DNA from: Channa striata
Lineage: Eukaryota; Chordata; Actinopteri; Anabantiformes; Channidae
Direction: 5' to 3'
Length of the DNA stretch: 64,000 nt
Assembly (NCBI GenBank): GCA_033026295.1
Contig: CM065170.1
Span: 15,076,040 to 15,140,039 of the forward strand
Made by a program: the position numbers and the translations under genes
The notes under the pieces: generated by a model
Database searches by the model: none
The model's input: the letters and a program-made list of their open reading frames with translations, nothing else
Told to the model about the DNA's origin: nothing
Shown here: piece by piece, positions 39,776 to 53,121 of the stretch
How the letters are laid out: each line of letters begins with the position of its first letter
Position numbering within the stretch: position 1 is the stretch's first letter

Positions 39776-42700
39776 ATGACCAGGTAGGTAACTTATGTAG
39801 AGATAACTCAGGAGTAGCTTGTATTTTCCGAGTCACTGTTTTCCTTGTAACGGTTTTAACGGTTGGAAATGTTTCCGATGTGTTTTGACGTGTATAAAGA
39901 TTTTATGGGGGCATATTTATTCAAAATCACACCGGGGAGCTTCAGATGACACCTGCAGCACATACAATGGCGCACATTTGGTTCACACTGTCAGTTGGCT
40001 AACTGATCATACAAAGTGGGGTGTCAGCTTATACATTCTGAATGAAAATATATTTTAAAAAATTATCCAAAAGGTAGACTTACACTCAGGAGAATATATC
40101 AGAATTTGTTAGTTGATAATATTTTTGTATTAATGAAACGTCAGGTGGTATCAAGGTTTGGGAAGATGGGTGTAAATCTAATATTCACCCTGTAATATGT
40201 TATGATTTGCTGTCAGTTTGCAAACAGTTTCTGTTTTCTAACCAGTCAAACAGTCATATATACTTTAAGTTATTATTTTTCTTTAAAAACAGCCTGTTGG
40301 AGCTGAAATTGACACTGATGAGACTGAAACTAAACAGGTAAGTTGTGGCCTGTCAAAAAATAAACTGAAAGATGTTTCAAAAAGCTTTACAGCGTTAAAT
40401 CGTGTCATCAGTATTTTTACACTTATCATCATGTGACTAATTAAACCTGCAGCCAATGATCAGAGCAGCTTTGTGGAAAGCACATAGTAACATTTTCACT
40501 GTATCTAAAAATCAATATGATTTTATAAACAATTAAATATAATATAGGTGTGTAATAGGCATGTTTGATTTGAAATACAGTAAACAGAAGGAGACTGGTC
40601 AATGATGTGCTTAGACTCCTGCGTGCAGCCGGTTTAATCCAGGAAAATCCAGAACTTGGATGATTTCGACTTAACCGTTGGTAAAATGTAACTTTTGTAA
40701 AAAAAATGTTTTACCGTAATAACCAAGCGTTCATGCGTAGCTGTAACCATGGCTACACGTACGGTCATGGTTACTTCCTTTGATCCTGTTATCACTTCGC
40801 AACCCATCATCTGTGAGGGCTGCGCGTATTTCTGTCTGTGTTACTGAGTGAAAACAAGATATTTTCGACTTGTCATAAACTAAAAACTGCTTAACTGTCG
40901 CAACCATGACCTGGTAGGTAACTCGTGTAAAGATAATTCAGCAGTGGCCTGTATTTTCCGAGTCACTGTTTTCCTTGGAGCTGCTCTAACGGTTGGAAAG
41001 TCTGTGTGATACACAATATCATGGTGGTTCAACTTAAGACAACTTATATTTAACCTAGTTTGAATTATAATACAATATAATTTTTGCATAAGAATATGCA
41101 GATATCCTTATTCAGCCCTTTAGACACAAAAGCTGCATTAGGCATGCCCAAGAAATGTGGCATCGCTTTGGACTTTCATTTAGGTTCTCAAGAACTGATA
41201 GAACTGATTTTTTTGTGGATGTTTGAACACAGATACTAAATTTTGCGTCTCTGTCCAGTAGTTGGTACAATTAATTAGTTTTCTTTTATGGAAGAAATTA
41301 TCTTTTTGAATATATACATTTAGTCATCTGGGAGACAATTTTTTCCAAAGTGACATACAAGGGATATATAAGGCATCAAAAATCTAAGTCAAGGAGATAA
41401 AAATAAATCCAAGTAATATGAGAGGAGGTATTTTTTTTCATGTGGTGCAAGTACAAGAAAAAGCAGCAAAGAAAGTTTGCATTCTGCAATTTGAGGTCAT
41501 AAATATAAAACATATCTTTTTACTTATTGTCTGTTGAGTACTGTGGCTACCTGTACAAAGAATGCAAATGGAAATGTTGCAATACACCTCTTCTCATTAT
41601 GTGAGATTAATATTATATGTGGCTCCTTATAAATAAGCTTTAAAAAAATGGCCATCAGTTATTAACTGATATTGTCAACTTATACATTCTAAAATAAAGA
41701 TACATGTACTAAAATTATCCATGTGGTAGACATATACACCCCTTATGGTAATGCCTTTTATGTATGTTATGTTTTATTACAGTAAGTTAACATGTGTCAG
41801 TAAAGTTACTGTTAAATGTTCATCGAGGTACCACATGAAATCCTTTACTGAAATAGAAAAGTACTAAGCAGTTTATTTGCATGTTACTTAAAATAGAAAG
41901 GTAAACGTGCTGCACTGAAGCATTTTAAACAATACTGATTATAGCAAAACATGAAGATTAATTTAATATAAAATAAGGGTGAAAGATCACTGTTAGTAAT
42001 GTGGAGCTGATATTAACCACTTTATGTCACAGCAGATGATCAGCTCAGAAGGATACCTCAAAATTTATTAGTTCAGAATTTACATTTACATTTAGTCATT
42101 TGGCAGACGCTTTATTGAATAAATACAAAAACATATCTGTATTACTGACATTACAAGGTGGTATGGTGGTTTGGGCAGAGGGTGTACATCAAATATTCAT
42201 CTTTTAGTATGTTTTACTCACAGTTTGGAATCAGTCTCTGAATTTTGAGGTGTTCAATGCTGCATTGTATTTTCTAAACACTGAAACTGTCAGGTACAGG
42301 TCCAGGTAACTTATAGAGACACCTTAAAAAGTTATTTTCTTCTTAAAAACAGCCTGTTGTGGCAGAAACACTGATGAGACTGAAACTAGATGGGTAAGTC
42401 GTGATCAAAATAAAATGATGTTTCAAGATGTTTCAAAAAGCTTTACAGTGTTAAATCAGGTCCTTATCCTTTGACTGATTAAACATGTGCAGCTCATGAT
42501 CAGAGCTGCATTATTATCTATTAAGTGTGCAAACCACATAGTTAAATTATTTAACATTTTCACTGTGTGTAAAAATAAATGTAATTTCCCCAAAACAGTA
42601 ATGAAATAGGTTTACTGGGTGCAATAATGTCACGGCCGGATTCGATGATTCATCATTTTATAAAAAAATTATTATAATATTTATTTGGAAATGTGATTAA

Positions 42701-45700
42701 CAGCTGATTGATTTGAAGTGGGTCGGGGTGTGTGGTGGTCCGCCTGCTGGCAGACCTGTGACGCTGCTTCGGACTTGGATGGGACTTCGGTGGTGCGTTG
42801 ATAGGCACGTCCTGTACGAAATAAAGCAAACAGGAGGTCATATGCTTAAACACACCAGTTTAATCTTCAAACAAATACAGAATTTGGATTATTTCTGCAG
42901 AGGAAAGCAAGAGATTTTCAAATAAACTACCGGTAAAATTGTTTGAAGTGTATAAATAATAACCATGCGTTTATGTGCGTATAATCCAGTCTTCACTTCG
43001 CAGCCCATCCTATGTGAAGGCTGCGTGTATTCTCTCTCTTTGAGATATTTTCGACTTATCATAACTAAAAACTGCTTTGTAACTGCTAGGTAACTTGTAT
43101 AAAGATTATTTCAGCAGTGGCCTGTATTTTCCGAATCACTGCTCTAACGGTTGGGAATGTTTTAGATGTGCAATCATAAGATTTTATGAAAGCTGTGTGA
43201 GTGCGTATCAGTCTGTGTGTTGATTTCAGATTACACCTTTTCACGGCACAAATATGACAACACACAGCATATTTGTTTCACAAACTGCACCAATATGCAT
43301 ATATCTTTTTTCAGGCCACCAGAGGAAGACGTTGCACAAGACACGCCCTGGAGATGTTACGTCACTGGTCCCATCAGTGAAGATCTGCCTGAAGAAGCCG
43401 ACTTGGTTCGGACAAAAACACTGATTGAAACCATAAAATCCTACAACTTCTTTGAGGATGAACTGGGGCTGCAGCACAGGTTATATACATTATATACATA
43501 TTCCTTGTTTAAATAATAAAGCATAGAAAACTGAAAAAAAAAATCCTTTGTGTTTTTTTGCAACTTCATTTCATGGATGTTCCACATTTGAGACAGTAAA
43601 AACAGTTGAACCGTGATAAATGGGGTTAATGCAAATAGTTGAACACAAGTAAGAGCAACCATAGCATGCTTTGCTTCAGAAATATTTAAACATTATATTT
43701 GTGTTTTATTTGCAGAGAGAAGGTTCTGAAAAAACTTGAATCACTATACAAGAAGTGGCTCACAGAGTTATCTGAAAAGATGGTAGGAAATCTCATTTTC
43801 TTCAGTTTGAAAAGTGCTTGTTTGAAACAATAACAATACATAGATGAGACATTTTTCTCTTCTTTTTTATTTATTTGTAGTGCATACCTGAATATGTAAC
43901 TGAAAAAAATGGTGGCAGAATCATCCCCTTTGGCTCCTACCATCTTGGTGTTCAATCAAAAGGTAATGAAGAGATTTTTTTTGGCCCATCTGTTCGTATT
44001 GTTTGTGCTAGGATAATGGGAACTTGTATTTTATAGTGATTCGTGTGGTTGATTTTGAAGGATCGAACTGCTCATTTACAGTATGTTAATATATGTGGAA
44101 TCGTTTTCAGATAAACATGCTAGCAATCGATTTTACAAATGACTCTTTTCAGACTAAATGGTGAAGACAAAGGTCCAGAGGAGAATGTGGCATTAATGTG
44201 TGTTGTTTTGACAGATTCTGATACTGATCTCCTCTGTGTTGGACCTGGATATCTTGAGAGAGATGATTTCTTCACCTCCTTCTATGAGACACTTAAAGCT
44301 CAAGAGGAAGTCAAAGACATACGGGTTGGTCACATGAGTAATTCACAAAATTTCACAAACACTATTGAACAAAGGTCCCAGCCTTTGTTACCCCCCAGTA
44401 CAGTTGCCTGACAGTGTTTTTCTTGTTTTTGTTTTTAGGCCATCAAGCAAGCCTTTGTCCCCGTTATCAAACTGTCCTATGACGGCATTGAGGTAACGAG
44501 AAAGAAGCAAAAACTCCACTGTGCAGTGAGTTCACGTTGTATGTGACTTAATCATTGTTTTGTGGTTTCCGTAATGTTCTAGATTGACCTAATCTTTGCC
44601 CGGGTGAATCAGAAGTATGTCCCCAAAGACCTGAACCTTCTTGATGACAGTGTAGTGAGATACACAGATATTCATTGCACCAGGAGTTTCAATGGTATGA
44701 AGCCTCACAACCGCTTTATTGCCTGACAACAATTTTTTCTTCAAGGCATCAGTTTGCATGTTTGTGGTTTGACTGTTTTCTATTTTAAACCTGGTTTTCA
44801 CACTATTTTCGCAGGCTCCAGAGTTACGGAGGAGATCCTCCAGCTTGTGCCTAATAAGCTCACTTTCAGGCTCACTTTGAGAGTCATTAAGCTGTGGGCC
44901 AAACGTAAGTACATCACACAGAAATAGTTAAGCTTGATTGGGACTAAAGGGACCATGACTTACACAATAATTACACATTTACGCAAATGCCTGACTACCC
45001 TCTGTTGGCCTTCATCCCAAACACTTTCTATTTTTATCTTTTAATCAGCGTTGGAAAGGAACAACAAGTACTTCAAATTAAAGTCTAATAAGTAGACTTC
45101 TTGCTCATCAAAGTTGCACCAAAGACACATGACTTTACACACTGTATAATCTATAAATTTGTTTATGAAACGAATCGATAGCAAGAATCGCTTCACTAAC
45201 CCGGGCGCAGGGATTGAGTCAGTTCCTCCGTACACTCTTGTTGTAAAGACTTATGTGGGCACAGGTCAAAGTGAGCAAGTACGTAGCAGATTTACTTTTT
45301 GGCGCTATGTGCTGAGTTCACAGAGCTGGAGCGCAAACAGATGAAGCAAAAACCCCAAACTAAAGTACCTTCAATTTGGAATCATTAATTGTGTTGTCAA
45401 AGTCACTTTGCCATATAAAAGTCGGTCCTATTCTCAGCGCCCTGCACGTAGAGATGTGACACAGTGCAAAGCGAGTTATTGTTGTTCAATTATTTTGACG
45501 GAACGCAGATTATGCAGATTACGCAGATTACGCAGGACCATTCACTGTATTTACTTGTAAGTCATTAGGTGCAAATAACTTGATAATACTACCACACCTT
45601 TACACTCACGTTTTCAACTTATTAACAGATTTGTGTTTCTTTAACTCAGTGTGTCATTAGCTTATTTCCAGTTTTACTGAAATAACCTTTTACATTTACA

Positions 45701-48700
45701 TGACTCTACAAGTGCAAACACTGGAAATCTCTTTTCCCATCCTTTTTATTTCCTTTCAGGGCGCAACATATATTCCAACAAGCTGGGCTTCTTAGGCGGA
45801 GTATCATGGGCCATACTGGTAGCCAGAATTTGTCAACTGTATCCAAATGCTACAGTGTCGACCCTGGTGATCAAATTCTTCAAGGTCTACTCCATGTGGT
45901 GAGTTGGCCCCACATTTCTATTGTCCTTCGGCTTGTTTAAAACCACTGTAGTCAGAGTCACTGGACATTTGCATGGTTTCCATTGCTCATCCCAGCTCAT
46001 TTTATCTTTTGCACCACATACTTAATAAAGTTTTACCCTCACTGGCTACAGTATATGTCTTATATTCACAGCACTAATTGCTTAGTACACATTTTTAGCT
46101 GTAATGTCCCTGAAAAAATACAGAAAAGTTAATTTAGAAAACCTGTGTTCTATGAAAGGGAGTGGCCAATTCCAATTCGCTTGAGGGTCGTAGAGGACTG
46201 CCACTACAACCTTCCGTTTTGGGATCCCAGGGTAAGGCCTCAGCACTTCACCTAATATTAGGATTATAGTCCTATTATGGACTCATCTTAGTTTGCTCAT
46301 TGTCCAATTTCAAATATCGGTACAGTAAGCTGAAAATCTGTTTCTCTAAATTTCTAGTTCACTCCAAGTGATCGCTACCACTTAATGCCCATCATAACAC
46401 CGGCGTATCCCCAGCAGAACTCTTCAGTCAACGTGTCTCCCTCCACTTTAGCCATTATGCAAGAGGAGATTAATAGAGGTATGTGTTCACTTAAATGACT
46501 GCCACCTAATGTTTCTCTTACAAAATTGGCATAACACAATAAACTCTCTTGGTATATTTGATGCCAAACTAATTGATCAGGTATAGGGATTTTAATTTCT
46601 GCGACTGCACTGTAATTTTGAGCACTTTTAAGCCACCTCTGTTAAACTAAAGGATTTAAATTTTGCAAGCAAAATGGTGTTTGACTTGGACTTTAACAAG
46701 CTTTTCCTTCTTCATTCCCAGGCCACGTCATTACTCAAGAAATAGAGAAGAACAATAAGAACTGGTCCGAACTCTTTGAAACTCCCAACTTTTTTGAGAA
46801 GTACCAGTATGTATTAAGCTACCTAAAGATAAGAATAAAAAATAAATAAATGTACAGAATCCAGACATTTCTTCCAAATGTGTTCTTTTATGTTGATTGT
46901 GATGTTGTTTGTTATTGTGCACATTTATCTTAAATAAGAAGTGTCATTTTCCCAATAGAGTTATGTATGTGTACGGTTGCAACCTATTCCGTAACAGGTT
47001 AAAGCTAAATGTGTGTAGGAAAAGGGGACACTTACGGCTTTATCACTGAGGTACTTTGCACATTTATCTCATATACCTATGTTTTGCTCATAAAATTGCA
47101 GCACAGGCCCTCTGCCTCAGTATTTCTAGCCATTTAATTGTGCCTTAAGTATATGGCGAGCTTTATATTTTGATGAAATGAGACAAATTCTTAATAGAGC
47201 TTAGTATATGTCCCTAATAGATCTTAATATATGTGTGGGGATAGTTTTAAAAAAAAACCTGTAAAATTATTGTGTGTGATTACTGTACTTGTGTACCCTT
47301 TTCTGAATCCAGTTCGAGCTCAAATGAGGATGTGATATACGTGGACTTGGGCGTGTGTTCCCTTTTTTAGATTCACATTGTGCTTTATAGTGTATGTTTG
47401 TGTTTAAGTCTATTTTGTGGCTGATTTTATAGTAGGCTACTTGTGTGTTGGAAAAAAGGGACACTGATGGTTTTCTATGTTTTTACATTGACCATCTTTT
47501 GCACCTGAATTGTTAATTGTCAGTTGCATAATTCATGTCCACAACATTCTTACTTGAAAATAGCCTGAAGCCTGTTGAAGAACATTTACTAAGTAGATCG
47601 TCATCTGCCTTTAGTTGTGATGAACTCTGACCTTTTATCCTGTGGTGCTGTTAACTGAGGTCTGTTCAAGTAACTTGATCGCAAGTGAATAGTTGGTTTG
47701 GTTGTGTGTGGGTTTATATTGCCAAGTTAAGTAAAGGTTGAATTAAAAAAGAGTTTTGTCTAATCTACAATGCAGACTAGTAGCCCCTTGTTGCATATTG
47801 TTAGTCGTGATCGTGCTGCCTGATAATTTGACCTGCTTTAAAAGTTGATAAAAAATGATTTGGAATCTGTATTTGAAATTATAATTCATATAGCAAGGTG
47901 CCAGCCTTTGTACAAATGCACAGTACTGAGATGTCTGTTTCCATTGTTCTGTTTCAAGGCATTATCTTGTGCTGCAAGCAATTTCGGCTACAGATGAACA
48001 GCATCTGCAATGGTGAGTGCACAGAACAAAGAAAAAGAGAAGCCGAGTTCAAGTAAAACTGGAACGAATACAAAATGTGTATTTTATTTCCAGCTCCTGT
48101 ACCGCTTTCCACTTTCTGAAAATGCTCTTTTGTTCATGCCATCAGGGTTGACCTGTTGGAGTCTAAAATCAGACTCCTGGTAGGAAGTTTGGAGAAAAAT
48201 GTGAGCATTTCCCTGGCCCATGTTAATCTCCAGCGCTTCCCTGGACCCAAGACAGCCAAAAACAAGTAAAGATAGATGAGTTCATCCTTATATTTGAATT
48301 CGAATTTTGTTTTTCTTTATTAACACATAGAAACTTATTTTCTTATTTAGTAGTTGTGTGTATTAAATTTTGGCAACTCACTGGCCTGTATTTCTATGTG
48401 TTTCAGAGATGGACTGAGCACAATGTGGTTCATTGGACTCTGCTTCAATACAGATGCTGTGGAACAAGCCACCGTAGACTTGACCTCTCACCTCAGTTAC
48501 TTTATTGATAAAAGTATGTTTTATTTTATTTTCTAACATTTTTAATTTGCTAGAAATGGAGCAATATTGTTTAAAATATCTTTAAATATATGATAAAATA
48601 ATAATAATGAAAATACACATCAAAAATGTTAAATGTATATTTTTTTAACTTAAATTTTGGTCTGATTTGCAGTTCACAGCCTGGCAGAGAGCTGCGGGAT

Positions 48701-51700
48701 CTACAAAGAGGGGATGACCATGTCAATCGCATATGTAAAGAGGGAAAATCTCAGCTTGTTCGTGCCTAACGGTAAACACATAAACGTGTCCAATAAAAAA
48801 CAGACAAAGTCTGTGTCTAATGGCCATGTCTCTCCAAAGTCATCTTGTCGCACACGACCTGTCAGCACTGGACAATCGGATTTAAAGAGAAAAGGCTGCC
48901 AAAACTCACATATAGCTACCAAGGTTTGATAAATAATTTCATGCTTTGTTTTAATGCTTGGGTTGCCACATTAAAAGCATAGTTCACCAACAATGCATAT
49001 TATCACATAATTTCAACATAATCTGAGCTGGATTTTCACTTGAGAAACTCATAAAGTTTCAGAAAGAGCCAGTCTTATGCGAAAATAAGCTAACTAGCTG
49101 TAGGCTGTAGTTTTAACGGAATATCTTCTCTTTAAATTCTCAACAAGAAAGTAAATCAGCATATTTCCCAAAACTACTACTTTGTAGTTGTCCATGTATT
49201 GTTGTGTCTTGTGCAAAATTAAATGCAACTACTGAATCCTTGCAAAGAAAGTCACAACAACCATAAAAACACAAAGTCTTTCTTCTCTTCAGAAATTAGT
49301 GCCTGTGACAAATGGCTCATCAGTTGAAGTGTCTGCTTCACCCTCCATAATCCCAAAGGCCACAAAGAGACCAGCATGTTCCCATCCAGAAACGTCACCT
49401 AAGAGGCTCAAAGTCGATGAGAGCCCAAGTCCAGGTCCAAAACACCCTGAAGAGTCCTCTACTAGTGTCTCGCTCATTAATTGTGAGCCTCTCAGTGCAA
49501 AAACAGAGAAACCTGGCACTTTTAAGGCTGAGACACAGGACAAGAAAGTTGAATATGACCTGGTATGGCACACACTATCATTTAAGCTTTTCTGCTTATT
49601 GCACATACACTATTGAACTTTTGAGCCTGCGGTTAGAGTAAAAGGGTCATACTAAAAGATCCTATGCAGTTACTTACCTCACTGCCTGTTCCTTCTGTCT
49701 CAGGACAAGCCCGCTGTTGAACTGCCTGACATGTTTCCTGTCCCCACCAACCACATGTCCACTGTAAGACAGGCCATCAAACTTATACTTGCCAGGTAAG
49801 GTACACAATTATACCTCACATTCCACAGAAAACTTGCTGCAAAGTAGACTGCTAAAGTTAGAAGAATGTCATAGTGTTTCACCACAAGAGGGCAATGAAG
49901 CCTTTCTGCTGGCCTTTTCCTCGCCCACGGCAACGCAACAGATCCATGTTACAGACAGCACTGTTCATAGAGCAGTCGCTTGGTGACAGCAAACCCTGGT
50001 GTAGGTTGGGCTAAAGGGAGCATCTTTACTTCCTGTAATGTCTGTACAAATGGTTGGGTGTTTAAAAAAAAAGGAAAATAGCAGTTTTGACTTCTTGCAG
50101 TTTTTACCTTAATGTGTTAATTTGGAGATCATAAAATAGCAGTGAGGTGTTGGATAATAATTTTGTGTGATTTGTGCGGTTGATCTATCATGTTGGGCTT
50201 TAAAAATCAAACGTACCTACTGTTTTTTTTTTGTAATTTTGCTGCACTCAGAAGATAATGTCTTGTCCGTTGGCTTCTGCAAGCTTTTAAGTCATCTGTC
50301 TCTTTCATTAACTGTAATTAATGACAGAGAGAAACAAACATCACTCATTATTTAACGGCATTTGTGTTAGGCCTTTTCGGATGAGGAAGATAGTAGCAAG
50401 TGTGCTTTGAGCATCATTCTTGCGACATTAGCTGCAAGGTGGACTATAGATTTGGATCATAAAAATCACCCCTGACAGAGTAGGTAACATTCTCAGGGTA
50501 ACATATGACATAATGCTACATCCCTCATAGCACTGTTTTGCTTCAAATAGACTTCGGCTTGCATCATTGACTTTGCAATCTTTTTCTAAGTGTAACATGT
50601 CTGGCATTCAGTAATCCTATAATACATTGTCATAGACGGGACCTAGCAATTAATTACATTAAAGAGGTGTAAGACCTCTTTAATGCACCTGAGGTATCAG
50701 AGCTTTTTCATCAGCTCATAATGTGAAATGGTTTCTGAATACTTGAGGGGAAACAGGAATTAAATTGCAGGGTTGACCAATTTATGACCTTTGAAGAATA
50801 CACACTATCCGTTGTACTGTAACTTGTAAAACTGTCATGCTTTTTAAAAATAACCTGGAAAGTACCTTTGTGTGAAAATGAGACGTGACCTTTAGCCTCG
50901 ATGAATTTTAGAGCATTCATTATACACGACTCACACAACTTTCATTCACCAACTGAAGCGAAAGGAGTTGAGATTTGCTGTAGCATACAAGCTTGTTTGT
51001 ATTTCTCTTTATTGTGTTTTGTTAAAATGCAGTGTGTGTCATTAGTTGGGAGGGGGGTGCTGTGCCAGACGAGACACCCAGATACCCAGCCATAGGGAGC
51101 AGCCTCATAACATGGCCTAGTTAAAGCTTTTCTGTTGTTTGCATCCCAATCCGGTCAGAATTTCCCCAGATGTAGCTTGTAAGAGCGTGTATGTTGTTGC
51201 TAAGGAACAGTTTTTCCTGTGCCCCCAGTAGGTGGTCTCTTTATGAATATTATTATATATCCCTATTCAGGAAAGAAAAGGCATCTTTATCCTTTGTAGA
51301 TCATGGTTATTGCTATTTTCCCTCCTAAATTTGGGGAAGATGCTTTTGGCCACTATGGTTTAAGATGTTATATTGTGACTGATTGATGCAGAGTAATTGC
51401 TGACACAAATGTGAGGCTGTACAGGGAGACAATCTGTGATTTGAAAACGTTAAATAGATATTCAGTGGCCTAAATGCCTGCATCAAAAACAAACTTGTTT
51501 TCTTACACAGCAGTAACTCTGGACTTAAAGTACATTTGTCTCTAATTAATCATGGATAACACTGGGGCTTCATCCAGAGGTGTATCCATAGGAGGTCTGG
51601 TCTGGGGTATGGGGCTCCCCTCTAGTTGTGGCCCATCGTACTCCCACTGCATGCACTCTGTGTGGGGCAGGGGCTCAGGGCATGGCTCTCTGTCATCCTG

Positions 51701-52819
51701 CTGGGCCTCCATCTGCTGTGGATGTGGTTAGGTCCCCGGATTGATGGCAAGACAATGAGTTTATGACATGTGTCGCGGTGAGTGACAGAGGGTCTCGTCC
51801 CAACTGGGCCTCCTGACGGCCACAGATCTTGCATTTGTAGTCGGCACAGTGCCAAGGCTAATGGGAGGAGTGATCCACCTGCTGTGGAATGGGACTTGTA
51901 GTTTCCAGCTGGCTTGTAATTTAGGACAAGGAGCAAATCTCTCTGGCTTGTGTCTTAAGACTCTATGGTGGAGAATTGGCACCAGTGCACATTAGCAAGC
52001 CTTACAGTATGTAGCTGAACCTCTGCAAACAGTAATAAATGGTAGAAGCATGTGCAGGCATCCATAGAAACTGGCCTTGGGAGCTGACTTCTGATTTGTA
52101 CATAAGTGTTGATAGTTGCTGTGCTGCCTGTGAACCTATAACTCCTTCCCTTCTGAGAGATTTTATGAAGCCTTTTAAACTGGTCTCTGAAGTTCCCCAG
52201 TTGACCCAGCAGTGCTCCTTTCACACACCTGTCAACATGCTGCTTCTTTCCACTTTGGTGGGTCCAAGTTAAAAAGAAATCGCTTCCTTCATCTCCCACT
52301 CCTCTCCTCCTTGCCCAAAACAGGATGATAAAAGCCAGAGTTTCACATCTGAGCTACTGCAACAATTCATACAGTACCTTCAAAGGGGAAGATGCCACAT
52401 TGTACGATGACAGCGTATTGATATGAAAGTGTTGTCTCCTTCCCGGGTGAGATCAGAGGAGGCCTAGTGGATGTGTACTGTTATGTTGCTCTGAGTGATC
52501 TGACCAGCGTGGTTACTGGGATGGGTGTCTGTGTCAGTTCTTTCTTGCAGGAATTTGGCATAATCCATTTGGAAAAGGCTTCCAGTTGTCAGTTTTTTTC
52601 TTTAGTTTTAGTTGTTTTGTTTTGGCCTGCATGTGACTTTTGAAAAAATCAAATTGTTGTGATATAAATTGCTTTTAATTCCTGATAACATTTCTGAAAA
52701 GTAACACAATCAAAATTAGCCATAAAGAATTTTTAGTTTCCAGTTTGCACAAGCCTAATAGTAATTGTTTTTTAAATTTGTTTTTACAACTCTGTTTCTC
52801 TTACAGCAGAAAACCCTGA
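39776..52819 (+). CDS. papolg: Nuclear poly(A) polymerase, gamma-like
   Basis: Exons: 39776-39783, 40293-40337, 43315-43479, 43716-43782, 43881-43962, 44215-44324, 44439-44492, 44583-44694, 44815-44904, 45760-45898, 46159-46231, 46358-46478, 46722-46806, 47959-48012, 48146-48265, 48407-48513, 48673-48923, 49293-49562, 49704-49795 and 52807-52819. They are in phase and give about 685 residues. The enzyme adds poly(A) tails to pre-mRNA. FGSYHLG and catalytic Asp125, Asp127 and Asp179 are present, followed by the central domain (FLGGVSWA, ITPAYPQQNS), the RNA-binding domain, and a basic nuclear localisation motif (TKRP then SPKRLK, about 585-601). RRNIYS, KEGM and PKRLK favour PAPOLG over PAPOLA. 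The N terminus is uncertain: exon 2 can be skipped in frame, and exon 1 exists in several copies. The metal-site loop reads DSDTD instead of GADID. The last exon is tiny (SRKP or RKP), after a 3 kb intron. Confidence 0.92.
41318..41375 (+). repeat. Short fish repeat tail, diverged
   Basis: 'tacatttagtcatctgggag' followed by 'aaagtgacatacaa' matches the motif at 6190-6252. It is inserted in copy B of the papolg 5' duplication. Confidence 0.5.
42078..42130 (+). repeat. Short fish repeat tail
   Basis: 'atttagtcatttggcagacg' is a near-exact match to the common teleost motif. It is a second insertion in copy B. Confidence 0.65.
50657..50685. repeat. Perfect 12-base inverted repeat in last papolg intron
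   Basis: CATTAAAGAGGT pairs with ACCTCTTTAATG across a five-base loop. Confidence 0.9.
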
Positions 52820-53115
52820 TTGATTTATGAACCTGAAGACAACGCTGGTTCTTTCTTTCTGCTGACCAAAAGAAAAACTCCATCAACAGCCAAAGTTGTA
52901 AAGTTTGTTATAGAAATTGCAATGTAGAGTTTGAAATAGATTTTGCTCAATAGTTATATATTTTGTGCATTTTAAAACTTTTAATGTATATTTTATATAA
53001 ACTCCTATCCTTTATATAAACTTTTTTAAGTACAACTAAAATGTAAAATTCATGGAAAATATGAATGTAAAATGTAAAATAAGAAGGTTTTTATTAAACT
53101 AAGTTAACTACTAAC

Positions 53116-53121
53116 AATAAA
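53116..53121 (+). other. papolg: Poly(A) signal of papolg
   Basis: AATAAA lies about 300 bases after the stop at 52819. Confidence 0.65.

Larger units (their letters stand above)
39570..43240 (+). repeat. Three diverged tandem copies of the papolg 5' end
   Basis: Copy A (39570-40560), copy B (40625-42590) and partial copy C (42850-43240) share the same order of landmarks. These are 'gtttaatcca' upstream, a 'ctgcgcgtatttctgtctg' block, 'gatattttcgactt', 'gcctgtattttccgagtcac' and 'taacggttgg'. Copies A and B also share an exon 2 block beginning 'aaaaacagcctgttg' and then 'gtttcaaaaagctttacag'. Copy A has ATGACCAG before a donor and B has ATGACCTG; C has lost that ATG. Exon 2 is 45 bases in A but 41 in B, which breaks the frame. 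B also contains inserted fish-repeat pieces. Confidence 0.88.

Noticed and set aside
42353..42393. Copy B exon 2 as a working papolg exon
   Set aside because: It is 41 bases rather than 45, and in the needed frame meets TGA after seven codons.
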